DNA of 42,026 nucleotides from a virus. Shown piece after piece: positions 15,982 through 23,305 of this stretch. The position numbers were made by a program, and so were the translations under genes. The notes beneath the pieces are model-generated. The model was not told the DNA's origin, ran no database searches, and worked only from the letters and a program-made list of their open reading frames with translations. The first letter of the stretch is position 1. Each line of letters begins with the position of its first letter. The stretch is taken from the IMG/VR virus record IMGVR_UViG_3300036770_002847, positions 1 to 42,026 of that record, one strand, 5' to 3'.

Positions 15982-17157
15982 ATGCTTTCGTTTAAAACTT
16001 TCTTAAAAGAAGAAAATGAGCCTGACGGCAAACTAAAACATATTCACCACGCTGAAGACCGACCACTCCTTCACGGAAATAAAGGTTTTGAACACGCATA
16101 CGCCGCACTCAATCAAGCTCACGGACACATCAAGTCTGGTGGCAACAGTTCTTCTTTAACAATGAAATACGATGGTTCACCATCAATTGTTTTTGGTCAT
16201 CATCCAGAAACAGGTAAATTCTTTGTGGCCAGTAAGTCTGCTTTTAACGTCAATCCAAAAATAAATTATACTCACGCAGACATTTTAAAAAATCATGGCC
16301 ACGCACCGGGTCTGATGGACAAACTCCATTCAGCACTCAATCATCTTAAAAAAGTTGCACCAAAAAGTGGTGTTTATCAGGGTGATATGATGTTCTCTGA
16401 AGGAGATAAGAAAGAATCTAAAAAAGGAGTTTCTTTCACACCAAATACAATTACATACACCGCAAAAGGTGGTGAAGCTGATAAGGCTCGCCGTGCAAAG
16501 ATGGGTGTTGTAGTGCATCAACAATATCATGGTGAAAAATTATCTGATATGAAAGCAGACCCATTCCCAGATACGCATAACTTTAAACAACATCCAGATG
16601 TTTGGCATCGTTCAGCCGAACATGATACCAAACAGGTACATTACTCCGAACAACACCAACAAGATTTTATGAAACACATGAATGCTGCAAAAGAATTACA
16701 TGATAAACACAAAAATGAAATGTATGCAGCTATACAACCACATATGGGTGACGCTAACCACCTATCAACATATATCAACCAAACTGTAAGAACTGGTGAA
16801 AAACCAAATACAAAAGGTTTAATTTCTCACATACAAGACAAATACAAAAAAATGACTGCTAAGTTAAAAACTCCAGCAGCACAAGCAAAGAAAAATGCAG
16901 AGCTAAATAATCATGTGCAGTATATTACACAAAATAAACAACATTATGATAATGCATTACTGATGCATGACCATTTACAAAAAGCTAAGAATGTTCTTGT
17001 TGATACATTAAATCAACATGAAGGAGACTTAGAACATCACATAGATGGCAAAAGAACTGGTCCAGAAGGTTTCGTTATTAATCATGCAGGAGAACCAACG
17101 AAACTAGTCAATCGTGCAGAGTTTGCTAGGGCAAATTTACTTAGAGTTAGAAAATGA
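15982..17157 (+). CDS. Putative head-packaged nucleotidyltransferase (RNA/DNA-ligase-like)
   Basis: A 391-residue protein. Residues 1-10 (MLSFKTFLKE) match the T4 capsid-targeting pattern, with Leu8-x-Glu10 as a prohead-protease site. The body shows motifs of covalent nucleotidyltransferases. MKYDGSPSIVFG (61-72) is like ligase motif I (KxDG), VYQGDMMF (131-138) is in the place of motif III, and EGFVI (362-366) followed by TKLVNR resembles motifs IV and V. Motif order is right but spacing is long, with an inserted His/Lys-rich helical region (about 180-350). The call as ligase-like is mine, by eye. ATG 15982 is chosen over an upstream GTG because AGAGGAA precedes it. It overlaps the next gene by four bases. 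Confidence 0.6.
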   Translation: MLSFKTFLKEENEPDGKLKHIHHAEDRPLLHGNKGFEHAYAALNQAHGHIKSGGNSSSLTMKYDGSPSIVFGHHPETGKFFVASKSAFNVNPKINYTHADILKNHGHAPGLMDKLHSALNHLKKVAPKSGVYQGDMMFSEGDKKESKKGVSFTPNTITYTAKGGEADKARRAKMGVVVHQQYHGEKLSDMKADPFPDTHNFKQHPDVWHRSAEHDTKQVHYSEQHQQDFMKHMNAAKELHDKHKNEMYAAIQPHMGDANHLSTYINQTVRTGEKPNTKGLISHIQDKYKKMTAKLKTPAAQAKKNAELNNHVQYITQNKQHYDNALLMHDHLQKAKNVLVDTLNQHEGDLEHHIDGKRTGPEGFVINHAGEPTKLVNRAEFARANLLRVRK

Positions 17158-18962
17158 AATCATTTTTAGACATACTTAAAGAAGAACAAGAAAACGAAAA
17201 ACATCATGTGATTGCTTTTGGTCGCATGAATCCTCCTACTACCGGTCATTTGAAAATGATAGACCGAGTAAAAAGTATTGCTCAAAAAAATAATGCTTCA
17301 CATACTGTAATTGCATCACATTCACAAGATAGTAAAAAGAATCCACTTTCTGGTGAAGAAAAAATTAAGCACCTAAAACGTTTTTCACCAGGCACAAATT
17401 TTAAATTGTCCTCTAAAGAACACCCAACAATAATGCACGCTGCAGCTGAAGCTCATGCAAGAGGTGTAACACATCTTCACGTTGTTGCTGGTTCAGACCG
17501 TGTTAAAGAATATCACGATTTATTACACAAATACAATGGTAAAAAAGCAGGTCATGGTGAGTATAATTTTAAAAAGATAACTGTACATTCTGCTGGCCAT
17601 CGTGACCCTGATGCCGAAGGTGCAGAGGGAATGTCTGCAACAAAAATGCGAGAACACGCAAAGAATAAAAACTTCTCTTCTTTTAGAGAAGGTGTGCCAC
17701 ATCACGTATCAGATGAACACGCAAAAGAAATGATGCATGATGTTCGTAAGGGTATGGGATTACACGAAGAATATAATCGTGGTATGTTTAAAGCTATTTT
17801 TGTCACTGGTGGTCCAGGTTCTGGTAAAGATGTTGTTATACGTGAAGCTATTCCCGATACTAGAGCGACCGAAATTAGTTTAACACAAGCATTTGACTTT
17901 TTAACAGACAAACAAAAACTATCTGAAAAAAGTGATAACTACAAAAGAGAATCTGTTAGAAACAGAAGTCTTTTAGTTATCAACGGACCAGCAGATTCTT
18001 CAGATGAATTGTTATATGTTAAAGAAGAGTTGGAAGAACTAGGTTACGATACGATTATGGTATTTGTTGATACCACAAATGAAACTAGTCAGAAAAGAAA
18101 CACAAAGCTTTCTCGTATGATGGTCGAGTCGATTCGATACGACAAATGGACACAATCGCAGAATAACAAGAAAAAGTATTCTGATATTTTTGAAAACTTC
18201 ATATCATTCAATAACAACTCAACAATTGAATCTTTAGAAGAAGATATTACTGACACCTACAAAAAAATAAATAGATTTATAGAGAGTGATGGTTTCAATG
18301 AAACTGCACACTCATGGTTAGAAGTTAATATGGGATTAGACATAAACCAAGAGGTCAATTCATTATTTAAGGAAAACAAAAATGATAAAAGAATTTCTTC
18401 ACGTGATAACATTCGGTCTGTTCAGAGCAGGGGACAAAGCTTTAGAAGTTTTAGACAAGGTCCAGCAGCAAAAGGACCAGCAGACGTTAGTCCAGACAAT
18501 CGACCAAACGACCCCAACGCAGACAACATCAAGTGGGACGCAAACAAAAGACCTCCAGGCACCTACATCTTCCGCACCTACGAAGAAACGGACCCAATCA
18601 TCAAAGTCTACCCAGAGCCAAAAGAAAGTAACTTCAGCAAAGACAAAGAAAAAATAAAACGCAAAGGTTTGGTGGACGCCCCAACACCAAATCAAAGATT
18701 AAGAAATGTAACAGGTATAGGGCCGGAATTTGATACTCGCCAGCAGGGAACAGTATACCCTATGTCAGGATTAGGCGATGTTACTTACAGAGAACAAAAA
18801 GAATTTAAAAAGTTTAGAAAAGAAGCCATAGACCACCATACTGTGGATATGGGTGTTGCTGGTGTTATGGGTGGCGCTACAAATAAGGAACTTATGGATA
18901 CCTATTTTGACCCCACAAGAAACATTGGTACCATTTCAAAGAAAAAGAAAGATAAGAAATGA
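17154..18962 (+). CDS. Nucleotidyltransferase/P-loop kinase fusion, putative internal head protein
   Basis: A 602-residue multidomain protein. Residues 1-10 (MKSFLDILKE) match the capsid-targeting pattern. Residues 18-200 form a cytidylyl/adenylyltransferase domain: AFGRMNPPTTGHLKMI contains the TxGH signature and GMSATKMREHA the second motif. From about 214 a P-loop domain begins with VTGGPGSGKDVV, with VFVDTTNE further on, as in small-molecule or nucleic-acid kinases. After a linker, the last 150 residues (PNADNIKWDA, TYIFRTYEE, GTVYPMSGLGDVTYREQ) form a third conserved-looking segment. A transferase-kinase pair suggests metabolism of a nucleotide cofactor or RNA end. A second frame (18382-18657) is open inside the linker. 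Confidence 0.75.
   Translation: MKSFLDILKEEQENEKHHVIAFGRMNPPTTGHLKMIDRVKSIAQKNNASHTVIASHSQDSKKNPLSGEEKIKHLKRFSPGTNFKLSSKEHPTIMHAAAEAHARGVTHLHVVAGSDRVKEYHDLLHKYNGKKAGHGEYNFKKITVHSAGHRDPDAEGAEGMSATKMREHAKNKNFSSFREGVPHHVSDEHAKEMMHDVRKGMGLHEEYNRGMFKAIFVTGGPGSGKDVVIREAIPDTRATEISLTQAFDFLTDKQKLSEKSDNYKRESVRNRSLLVINGPADSSDELLYVKEELEELGYDTIMVFVDTTNETSQKRNTKLSRMMVESIRYDKWTQSQNNKKKYSDIFENFISFNNNSTIESLEEDITDTYKKINRFIESDGFNETAHSWLEVNMGLDINQEVNSLFKENKNDKRISSRDNIRSVQSRGQSFRSFRQGPAAKGPADVSPDNRPNDPNADNIKWDANKRPPGTYIFRTYEETDPIIKVYPEPKESNFSKDKEKIKRKGLVDAPTPNQRLRNVTGIGPEFDTRQQGTVYPMSGLGDVTYREQKEFKKFRKEAIDHHTVDMGVAGVMGGATNKELMDTYFDPTRNIGTISKKKKDKK
18382..18657 (+). CDS. Candidate overprinted ORF inside the fusion gene
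   Basis: A 91-codon ORF in the +1 frame of the 17154 gene. Its ATG follows TAAGGA (about 18368-18373) at good spacing. The predicted protein has a hydrophobic amphipathic start (FLHVITFGLFRAGDKALEVL) and a disordered Thr/Ser/Gln/Lys tail. In this interval the host frame has unusually many C and few T at third positions compared with its flanks, which is what selection on the second frame's Thr/Ser/Ala/Pro codons would produce. The main frame also looks conserved here, so this would be a true dual-coding region. A local compositional shift without translation remains possible. Confidence 0.4.
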   Translation: MIKEFLHVITFGLFRAGDKALEVLDKVQQQKDQQTLVQTIDQTTPTQTTSSGTQTKDLQAPTSSAPTKKRTQSSKSTQSQKKVTSAKTKKK

Positions 18963-19294
18963 TTACCTTTAAACAATTCATTAATGAAAATTATGAATCA
19001 GAAGACCAGCTAGATGAAGCTTCACCAGCTTGGCAACGCTCTGCGGGAAAAGACCCTGAGGGTGGACTGAATAGAAAGGGTATTGCTTCTTATCGCCGTG
19101 AGAATCCAGGTTCAAAACTTTCTATGGCTGTTACAACAAAGCCAAGTAAGTTAAAGAAAGGTTCTAAGGCAGCAAAACGCCGCAAATCATTCTGTGCTAG
19201 AATGGGTGGTATGAAAAAGAGATTAACCTCGGCTAAAACCGCAAATGACCCGGATAGCCGTATCAACAAAGCTTTACGCAAATGGAACTGCTAA
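18959..19294 (+). CDS. Small basic internal head protein with two protease sites
   Basis: A 111-residue, strongly basic protein. MITFKQFINE (1-10) is the capsid-targeting pattern; a second (L)DE|AS site follows at residues 18-22, so the mature part would start at ASPAWQR. The rest carries signatures of a widespread small phage family: GGLNRKGIASYRRENPG, AAKRRKSFCARMGGM and a C-terminal ALRKWNC. The two Cys and dense Arg/Lys suggest nucleic-acid contact. The ATG overlaps the stop of the fusion gene. Function of the family is not known to me; packaging inside the head is inferred from the leader. Confidence 0.75.
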   Translation: MITFKQFINENYESEDQLDEASPAWQRSAGKDPEGGLNRKGIASYRRENPGSKLSMAVTTKPSKLKKGSKAAKRRKSFCARMGGMKKRLTSAKTANDPDSRINKALRKWNC

Positions 19295-19307
19295 CAAGGA
19301 GAATAAA

Positions 19308-20408
19308 ATGTTCACAAAAGTAAATATACCTTCCTCTTTAGTTGATGCTGTAAAAAGCATTACTGAAAAGAAAGAAATGGAAAAAGAAGAGTTGAAAGGT
19401 GACCAGCATAAAATCGACATGAACAAAAATAACAAAGTCGATGCACATGATTTTGCTATTCTCCGTTCCAAAAAGAAAATGAAAGAAGAAACCGAACTCA
19501 CAGAAGACCATTTCAAAATTGGCGATAAAGTCAAGTGTAAAGAAAGTGGTATGACTGGTGAAGTTGTAAAACTCGACAAACCTTCTGGTGAAGATGATGA
19601 AGAGTATTACACAGTCAAGCGTGAAGATGGTAAAACAATGAAATATGCACCAGAGGATTTGACATTGATGAAAGAAGAAAAAGATGGCGGTGCAAGTAAG
19701 AAACAAGAAACAACATTTCACAAGAAGTTAGATACTCTTGTTCATAAAACTTTTGGCAAGAGAAAAGAAGAAATGAAAGAAGAAGCTGAACAGATTGACG
19801 AACTTTCTAAATCCACTCTTGCTTCATACGCTAAAAAAGCAACACATGACGCAAGAATGAAATTTGCAACTGGTAAAGATTTTGAGAGAGTTGGTGCAAA
19901 GACTAGAAAACCAGAATATAAAGCAGGTGCAAAAAAGTGGGAAGACAAGTATAAAAGTGATGCTCGCAGGCGTGAAGCTGGTGTTGGTAAAGCAATTGAC
20001 CGTCTTGCAAAAGAAGGGGTTGAAATTGAAGAAATTGACGAAGCATCTTACTCTGCTAAGTCTGCACGTGCAGGTAAAGATATTGGCAAACCAGGTAAAA
20101 TGTTTAGTAAGATTGCTTCTTCTGCCGCTAAACGTTATGGTTCTAAAGAGAGTGGCGAAAAAGTTGCAGGTGCCGTTCTTGCCAAGTTACGTATGAAAGA
20201 AGACGTTGATATGGATATCGATGATGCAGATGTTGAAGAAATTTTAAATATTGTCGAAAAAACACTCACAGAGCCAGAAATGAAAAAACGTGAAGATGTT
20301 GTTAAGTCAATGAAGAAGGGTTTTTCTGGTTTCAGAAAGCGTTATGGTGATAATGCAAAATCTGTAATGTATGCTACTGCTACCAAAATTGCCAAGGAAA
20401 AAGCATAA
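19308..20408 (+). CDS. Modular lysine-rich protein with EF-hand-like, KOW-like and repeated protease sites
   Basis: A 366-residue highly charged protein built of modules. Residues 37-48 (DMNKNNKVDAHD) fit a 12-residue EF-hand/dockerin calcium loop. Residues 68-120 (FKIGDKVKC, GMTGEVVKLD, YTVKREDG) look like a KOW/SH3 barrel. Sites of type Leu/Ile-x-Glu occur at 64-66, 163-165 and 243-245, the last two as EQIDE|LS and EEIDE|AS. The modules between them are small and basic: LSKSTLASYAKKA (166-178), the AGKDIGKPGKMF to VAGAVLAKLR stretch (255-295), and a C-terminal GFRKRYGDNAKSVMYATATK unit. ATG 19308 has AAGGAG upstream. It lacks the N-terminal leader of its neighbours. Cleavage into peptides is inferred. 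Confidence 0.75.
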   Translation: MFTKVNIPSSLVDAVKSITEKKEMEKEELKGDQHKIDMNKNNKVDAHDFAILRSKKKMKEETELTEDHFKIGDKVKCKESGMTGEVVKLDKPSGEDDEEYYTVKREDGKTMKYAPEDLTLMKEEKDGGASKKQETTFHKKLDTLVHKTFGKRKEEMKEEAEQIDELSKSTLASYAKKATHDARMKFATGKDFERVGAKTRKPEYKAGAKKWEDKYKSDARRREAGVGKAIDRLAKEGVEIEEIDEASYSAKSARAGKDIGKPGKMFSKIASSAAKRYGSKESGEKVAGAVLAKLRMKEDVDMDIDDADVEEILNIVEKTLTEPEMKKREDVVKSMKKGFSGFRKRYGDNAKSVMYATATKIAKEKA

Positions 20409-21298
20409 TGAAAAGATTCAAAGAAAAATTAAACGAACTATCAAACGAACTTCTTCATCGTTACAAAGAGAAGGCAGCAGATGACGCTCGTGCTGCTGAT
20501 GCAAAGGGTGATTTCAAACGTGGAGATAAAAGATTTTCTGGTGTTGTAAAAGCAACCAAGAAACAGTTTGATAATCGTAAGATACCTAAGATGAATGAAG
20601 AAGTTGAACTTGATGAAGCAATTCCAAAATCGACACATTATGCGACCGTTCATTCTTCAAGTAAAAAAATAGTTGCTAAAGGCAATAAAAAAGATATGTT
20701 GAAAAAGATGAAAGAATTGAATAAGAAAGAAACAGGAAGTCATCATTTAGGGATGACACACAGAGGTAAAGTTGGAGATACTTTTGGTGAAGAAGTTGAA
20801 CAAATTGATGAAATTTCTGCACAAACAAAATCTTCTTACATACAAAAGGCCAAAAAAGAAGTTAAAGAGTTGAAACCACACACAAAAGGTGAGTATGGGG
20901 ATATTGCAAAAAATCTCATCAAACGCCGTGAAAAAGGTATTGCAATGGCTAAAGAAGAGATTGAACAAATTGAAGAGAAAAATGCACCAACTTCACCAGA
21001 AAAGTGGGCCCATGCTAAATCAGCAGCAAAATCAAAATTTGATGTATACCCATCAGCATATGCAAATGCTTGGGCTGCTAAAAAATACAAGTCAATGGGT
21101 GGTGGTTGGAAATCTGTAAAAGAAGAAAAAGAAGATGATTTACCATTTACACCAGATAAACCAAAAAAGAACCCTGTGGCAAAAGCAGGTAAGTATGGTG
21201 TGGGTTATTCTACTGCAAAACATTTGGCAAAAATGGCCATGCAGAAAGTTAAAGAAAAAAAACTAAAAGAAACAATGATGGGTAAAATTTCAAACTAG
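20408..21298 (+). CDS. Modular lysine-rich protein with capsid-targeting leader
   Basis: A 296-residue basic protein of the same architecture as its upstream neighbour. MKRFKEKLNE (1-10) fits the leader pattern with Leu8-Asn-Glu10. Internal sites are VELDE|AI (70/71), EQIDE|IS (135/136) and EQIEE|KN (190/191). The units after the first and third sites (LSNELLHRYKEKAADDAR and ISAQTKSSYIQKAKKE) resemble each other and the LSKSTLASYAKKA module of the 19308 gene. Residues 195-235 (SPEKWAHAKSAAK, FDVYPSAYANAWAAKKYK, GGGWK) are a separate module common in phage proteins. The start overlaps the preceding stop (TAATG). Likely processed and packaged; no enzymatic motif is seen. Confidence 0.75.
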   Translation: MKRFKEKLNELSNELLHRYKEKAADDARAADAKGDFKRGDKRFSGVVKATKKQFDNRKIPKMNEEVELDEAIPKSTHYATVHSSSKKIVAKGNKKDMLKKMKELNKKETGSHHLGMTHRGKVGDTFGEEVEQIDEISAQTKSSYIQKAKKEVKELKPHTKGEYGDIAKNLIKRREKGIAMAKEEIEQIEEKNAPTSPEKWAHAKSAAKSKFDVYPSAYANAWAAKKYKSMGGGWKSVKEEKEDDLPFTPDKPKKNPVAKAGKYGVGYSTAKHLAKMAMQKVKEKKLKETMMGKISN

Positions 21299-21302
21299 AG
21301 AT

Positions 21303-22172
21303 ATGAAAATGAAGAAATTAAAAGACATTGTTGTTAACAAAGTTGGACCACCAGCAAAGTTTGGAACAAATCCAATGGAACCATGGTCAACACGAGCCAA
21401 CATTTATGAAGGTCGTGGTTGGTTAGATAGATATTTGGCTGCAAAAGGGTTAGACCCAAGATTCGTTACACCAAACCAAAAAGTTTCATATGCGAAATCG
21501 GGTGACTTTTTGAAATGGAAAAATGACCGAATTCTTCGTGGTGAGTCACTTGAAAATTTTGAAGACGATATTATTAATGAAGACTTGAGAAAATGGTTTA
21601 AACAAAAGTGGGTTCGCATGGACACCAAAGGCAATATAAAAGGTCAATGTGCAAGAGACCCAGGAGAAGGTAAACCCAAATGTCTTCCTGCTGCCAAAGC
21701 AGCTGCTTTAGGTAAAGACAAAAGAGCTGCAGCTGCCAGAAGAAAACGTAGAGAAGACCCTAATCCTGAACGCAGAGGCGCACCAATTAATGTAAGAACG
21801 GAAGATGTATTCTCTGATACATATGCCGCAACACAAACAACTCCTAATGTACAAGATGTTATCGATAATCGTAAAAAAGAAATGTCAAAATCTGCTCGTA
21901 TCATTAAATCAATATACAAGAAAAAGCAGATGAAAGAAGATATGTACGATTGGGAGAAAGAAGATAAGTCAGTAAAGACTTATGGTAAGAAACCAAAAAT
22001 GCAGTCTTTAGAATCAGAGAATGGTAGAAAACCTCCAGCAGCTGCGGTGGTTAGCGGTGGAAAAACATTAACAGGTGTGGACCGTGACGATATCCAAATC
22101 GACCCTATGTTAAAAATGAGACCACCAGGACAAACAGACTTTGATTCGCAAGTTGCGAAAAAAAAGTACTAA
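21303..22172 (+). CDS. Basic modular phage protein with KWFKxKW/PKC motif
   Basis: A 289-residue protein. After a Trp-rich N-terminal part (EPWSTRANIYEGRGWLDRYL), an INE|D site lies at 91-93. Directly after it comes the module DLRKWFKQKWVRMDTKG, CARDPGEGKPKCLPAAKAAAL and RAAAARRKRRED. That KWFKxKW...PKC...A/K-rich unit recurs in many phage proteins without known function and often follows such cleavage-like sites. The C-terminal third is polar and Pro/Lys-rich, probably disordered. It has no N-terminal leader. The ribosome site is weak (AGAG). Placed with the internal-protein block by composition and neighbours; a virion location is inferred. Confidence 0.65.
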   Translation: MKMKKLKDIVVNKVGPPAKFGTNPMEPWSTRANIYEGRGWLDRYLAAKGLDPRFVTPNQKVSYAKSGDFLKWKNDRILRGESLENFEDDIINEDLRKWFKQKWVRMDTKGNIKGQCARDPGEGKPKCLPAAKAAALGKDKRAAAARRKRREDPNPERRGAPINVRTEDVFSDTYAATQTTPNVQDVIDNRKKEMSKSARIIKSIYKKKQMKEDMYDWEKEDKSVKTYGKKPKMQSLESENGRKPPAAAVVSGGKTLTGVDRDDIQIDPMLKMRPPGQTDFDSQVAKKKY

Positions 22173-22180
22173 GATAAATA
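22173..22180 (+). promoter_or_regulatory. Late-promoter-like box GATAAATA
   Basis: GATAAATA just after the stop of the preceding gene and 31 bases before the ATG of the Ig-like virion protein. It is identical to the boxes at 4235 and 15923 and fits the T4-type late consensus with one change. Confidence 0.55.
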
Positions 22181-22210
22181 ATAAGATAACCCAGACTAAA
22201 GGAGAAAATA

Positions 22211-22822
22211 ATGTCATCTTGGGGAAATAACGATAATGCAGCCAACGCACCATATTGGGCTGTAAATTCAACAATTATGAATCAGGAGAATGTGGAATTA
22301 AATTATTCCGCACCTACAGCTGATAACGTAGCATTACTATTTGGTAATACTACAGCAAACGTTTATACACAAGACGAAACGATTGGTTTGTTTGGTGTAG
22401 ACACTACAGAAATGGTTAATCAACCAGGTGCCGCTATGGCAGGTTGGGTAATGAAAACTGAAGGTCAAGGTGGTCGTGCTGGTCGTGTTCAATATGAAAC
22501 CCTTGTTGCAATGGGTTCAATGATTGGTGACGATGAAGATGTGGTCTTCCCAGACTCAGTTATTACCATCACAACTCAACCAGAGAGCAACGCAGCCTTT
22601 ACATCTGGTGAAGACTTAACCTTGTCTGTTGTTGCAACATCTAATCCATCTGTTACACTTGGATATCAATGGTACCAAGATAATGCTACAGAACTGACTG
22701 GTAACACAGCAGCCACATTAAATGTGTTCGCTGTCTCTGCTAACGTAAGTTACTACGTTGTTGTTTCTGGAACAGGTGCTGTCTCTGTAACATCTGATGC
22801 CGCAACAATCAACGTTGTCTAA
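22211..22822 (+). CDS. Virion structural protein with C-terminal Ig-like domain
   Basis: A 203-residue protein with few charged residues. The N-terminal half (SSWGNNDNAANAPYWAVNST, later GWVMKTEGQGGRAGRVQYETLVAMG) resembles small structural proteins of T4-like cyanophages. Residues about 115-203 form an Ig-like beta-sandwich: ITTQPESNAAFTSGEDLTLSV, LGYQWYQDNATEL with the core Trp, then YYVVVSGTGAVSVTSDAATI. Ig domains on phage capsids and tails (for example T4 Hoc) decorate the particle and bind carbohydrate surfaces. GGAG before the ATG and a late-promoter-like box support strong late expression. The exact particle location is unknown. Confidence 0.75.
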   Translation: MSSWGNNDNAANAPYWAVNSTIMNQENVELNYSAPTADNVALLFGNTTANVYTQDETIGLFGVDTTEMVNQPGAAMAGWVMKTEGQGGRAGRVQYETLVAMGSMIGDDEDVVFPDSVITITTQPESNAAFTSGEDLTLSVVATSNPSVTLGYQWYQDNATELTGNTAATLNVFAVSANVSYYVVVSGTGAVSVTSDAATINVV

Positions 22823-22825
22823 TAA

Positions 22826-23302
22826 ATGTTAAAATTCAGAGAATTTATTGTTGAGAACATGGATGCCATATCGATGGCATCCATTGAAAAAGAGAAGGTT
22901 GATTTGAATAAGGAATCAACCAGAACCGAACTCAATAGAACATTACACTTACAATTAGATTCGGACCAGTTTGTTAATCCTTATAATGCTTGGATGAAAG
23001 TACAGAAAACACTTTCAATGTATGGTATAAACCTTCCAACTGTTTTCTTTGATGATGAGTTGGAAGGTGAAGAGATTATTGCTATACACCAGTTCGGTCA
23101 TAAATTTGGAGCAGAGTTGAGTGGTAGTATTACTCCTTACCAAGAAACAAGTGAACCTGAATATTTTTTATATTTTAATTTTGGCATCGGTGATTCTGGA
23201 TTTTATGAAGCATATGCGACTGTTGTTGATGAACAGGAACTAAATTCAATGCTTGACAAAGACGAAGAGAATATTGATGCTGAAGATGATGTAGAAGATT
23301 AA
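22826..23302 (+). CDS. Hypothetical protein with capsid-targeting leader
   Basis: A 158-residue acidic protein. Its N-terminus MLKFREFIVE|N fits the ten-residue leader of the internal proteins (Phe4, Ile8, Glu10). The body is alpha/beta with FVNPYNAWMKVQKTLSMYGI (about 50-70), FDDELEGEE, and a beta-rich YFLYFNFGIGDSGFYEAYATVV stretch (near 113-135), ending in an acidic tail. Unlike the other leader-bearing proteins it is not basic, so it would be an unusual head passenger or a scaffold-like component. It starts 4 bases after the Ig-like gene. I know no functional family. Confidence 0.7.
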   Translation: MLKFREFIVENMDAISMASIEKEKVDLNKESTRTELNRTLHLQLDSDQFVNPYNAWMKVQKTLSMYGINLPTVFFDDELEGEEIIAIHQFGHKFGAELSGSITPYQETSEPEYFLYFNFGIGDSGFYEAYATVVDEQELNSMLDKDEENIDAEDDVED

Positions 23303-23305
23303 TTT

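Noticed and set aside
18399-18695. Minus-strand 98-codon ORF opposite the fusion gene
   Set aside because: It is Phe/Trp/Val-rich and arises because the plus strand lacks T here; it has no ribosome site and opposes transcription.
19338-19721. Minus-strand 127-codon Phe-rich ORF
   Set aside because: Mirror image of a Lys/Glu-rich plus-strand gene (AAA/GAA codons read as TTT/TTC). No independent support.
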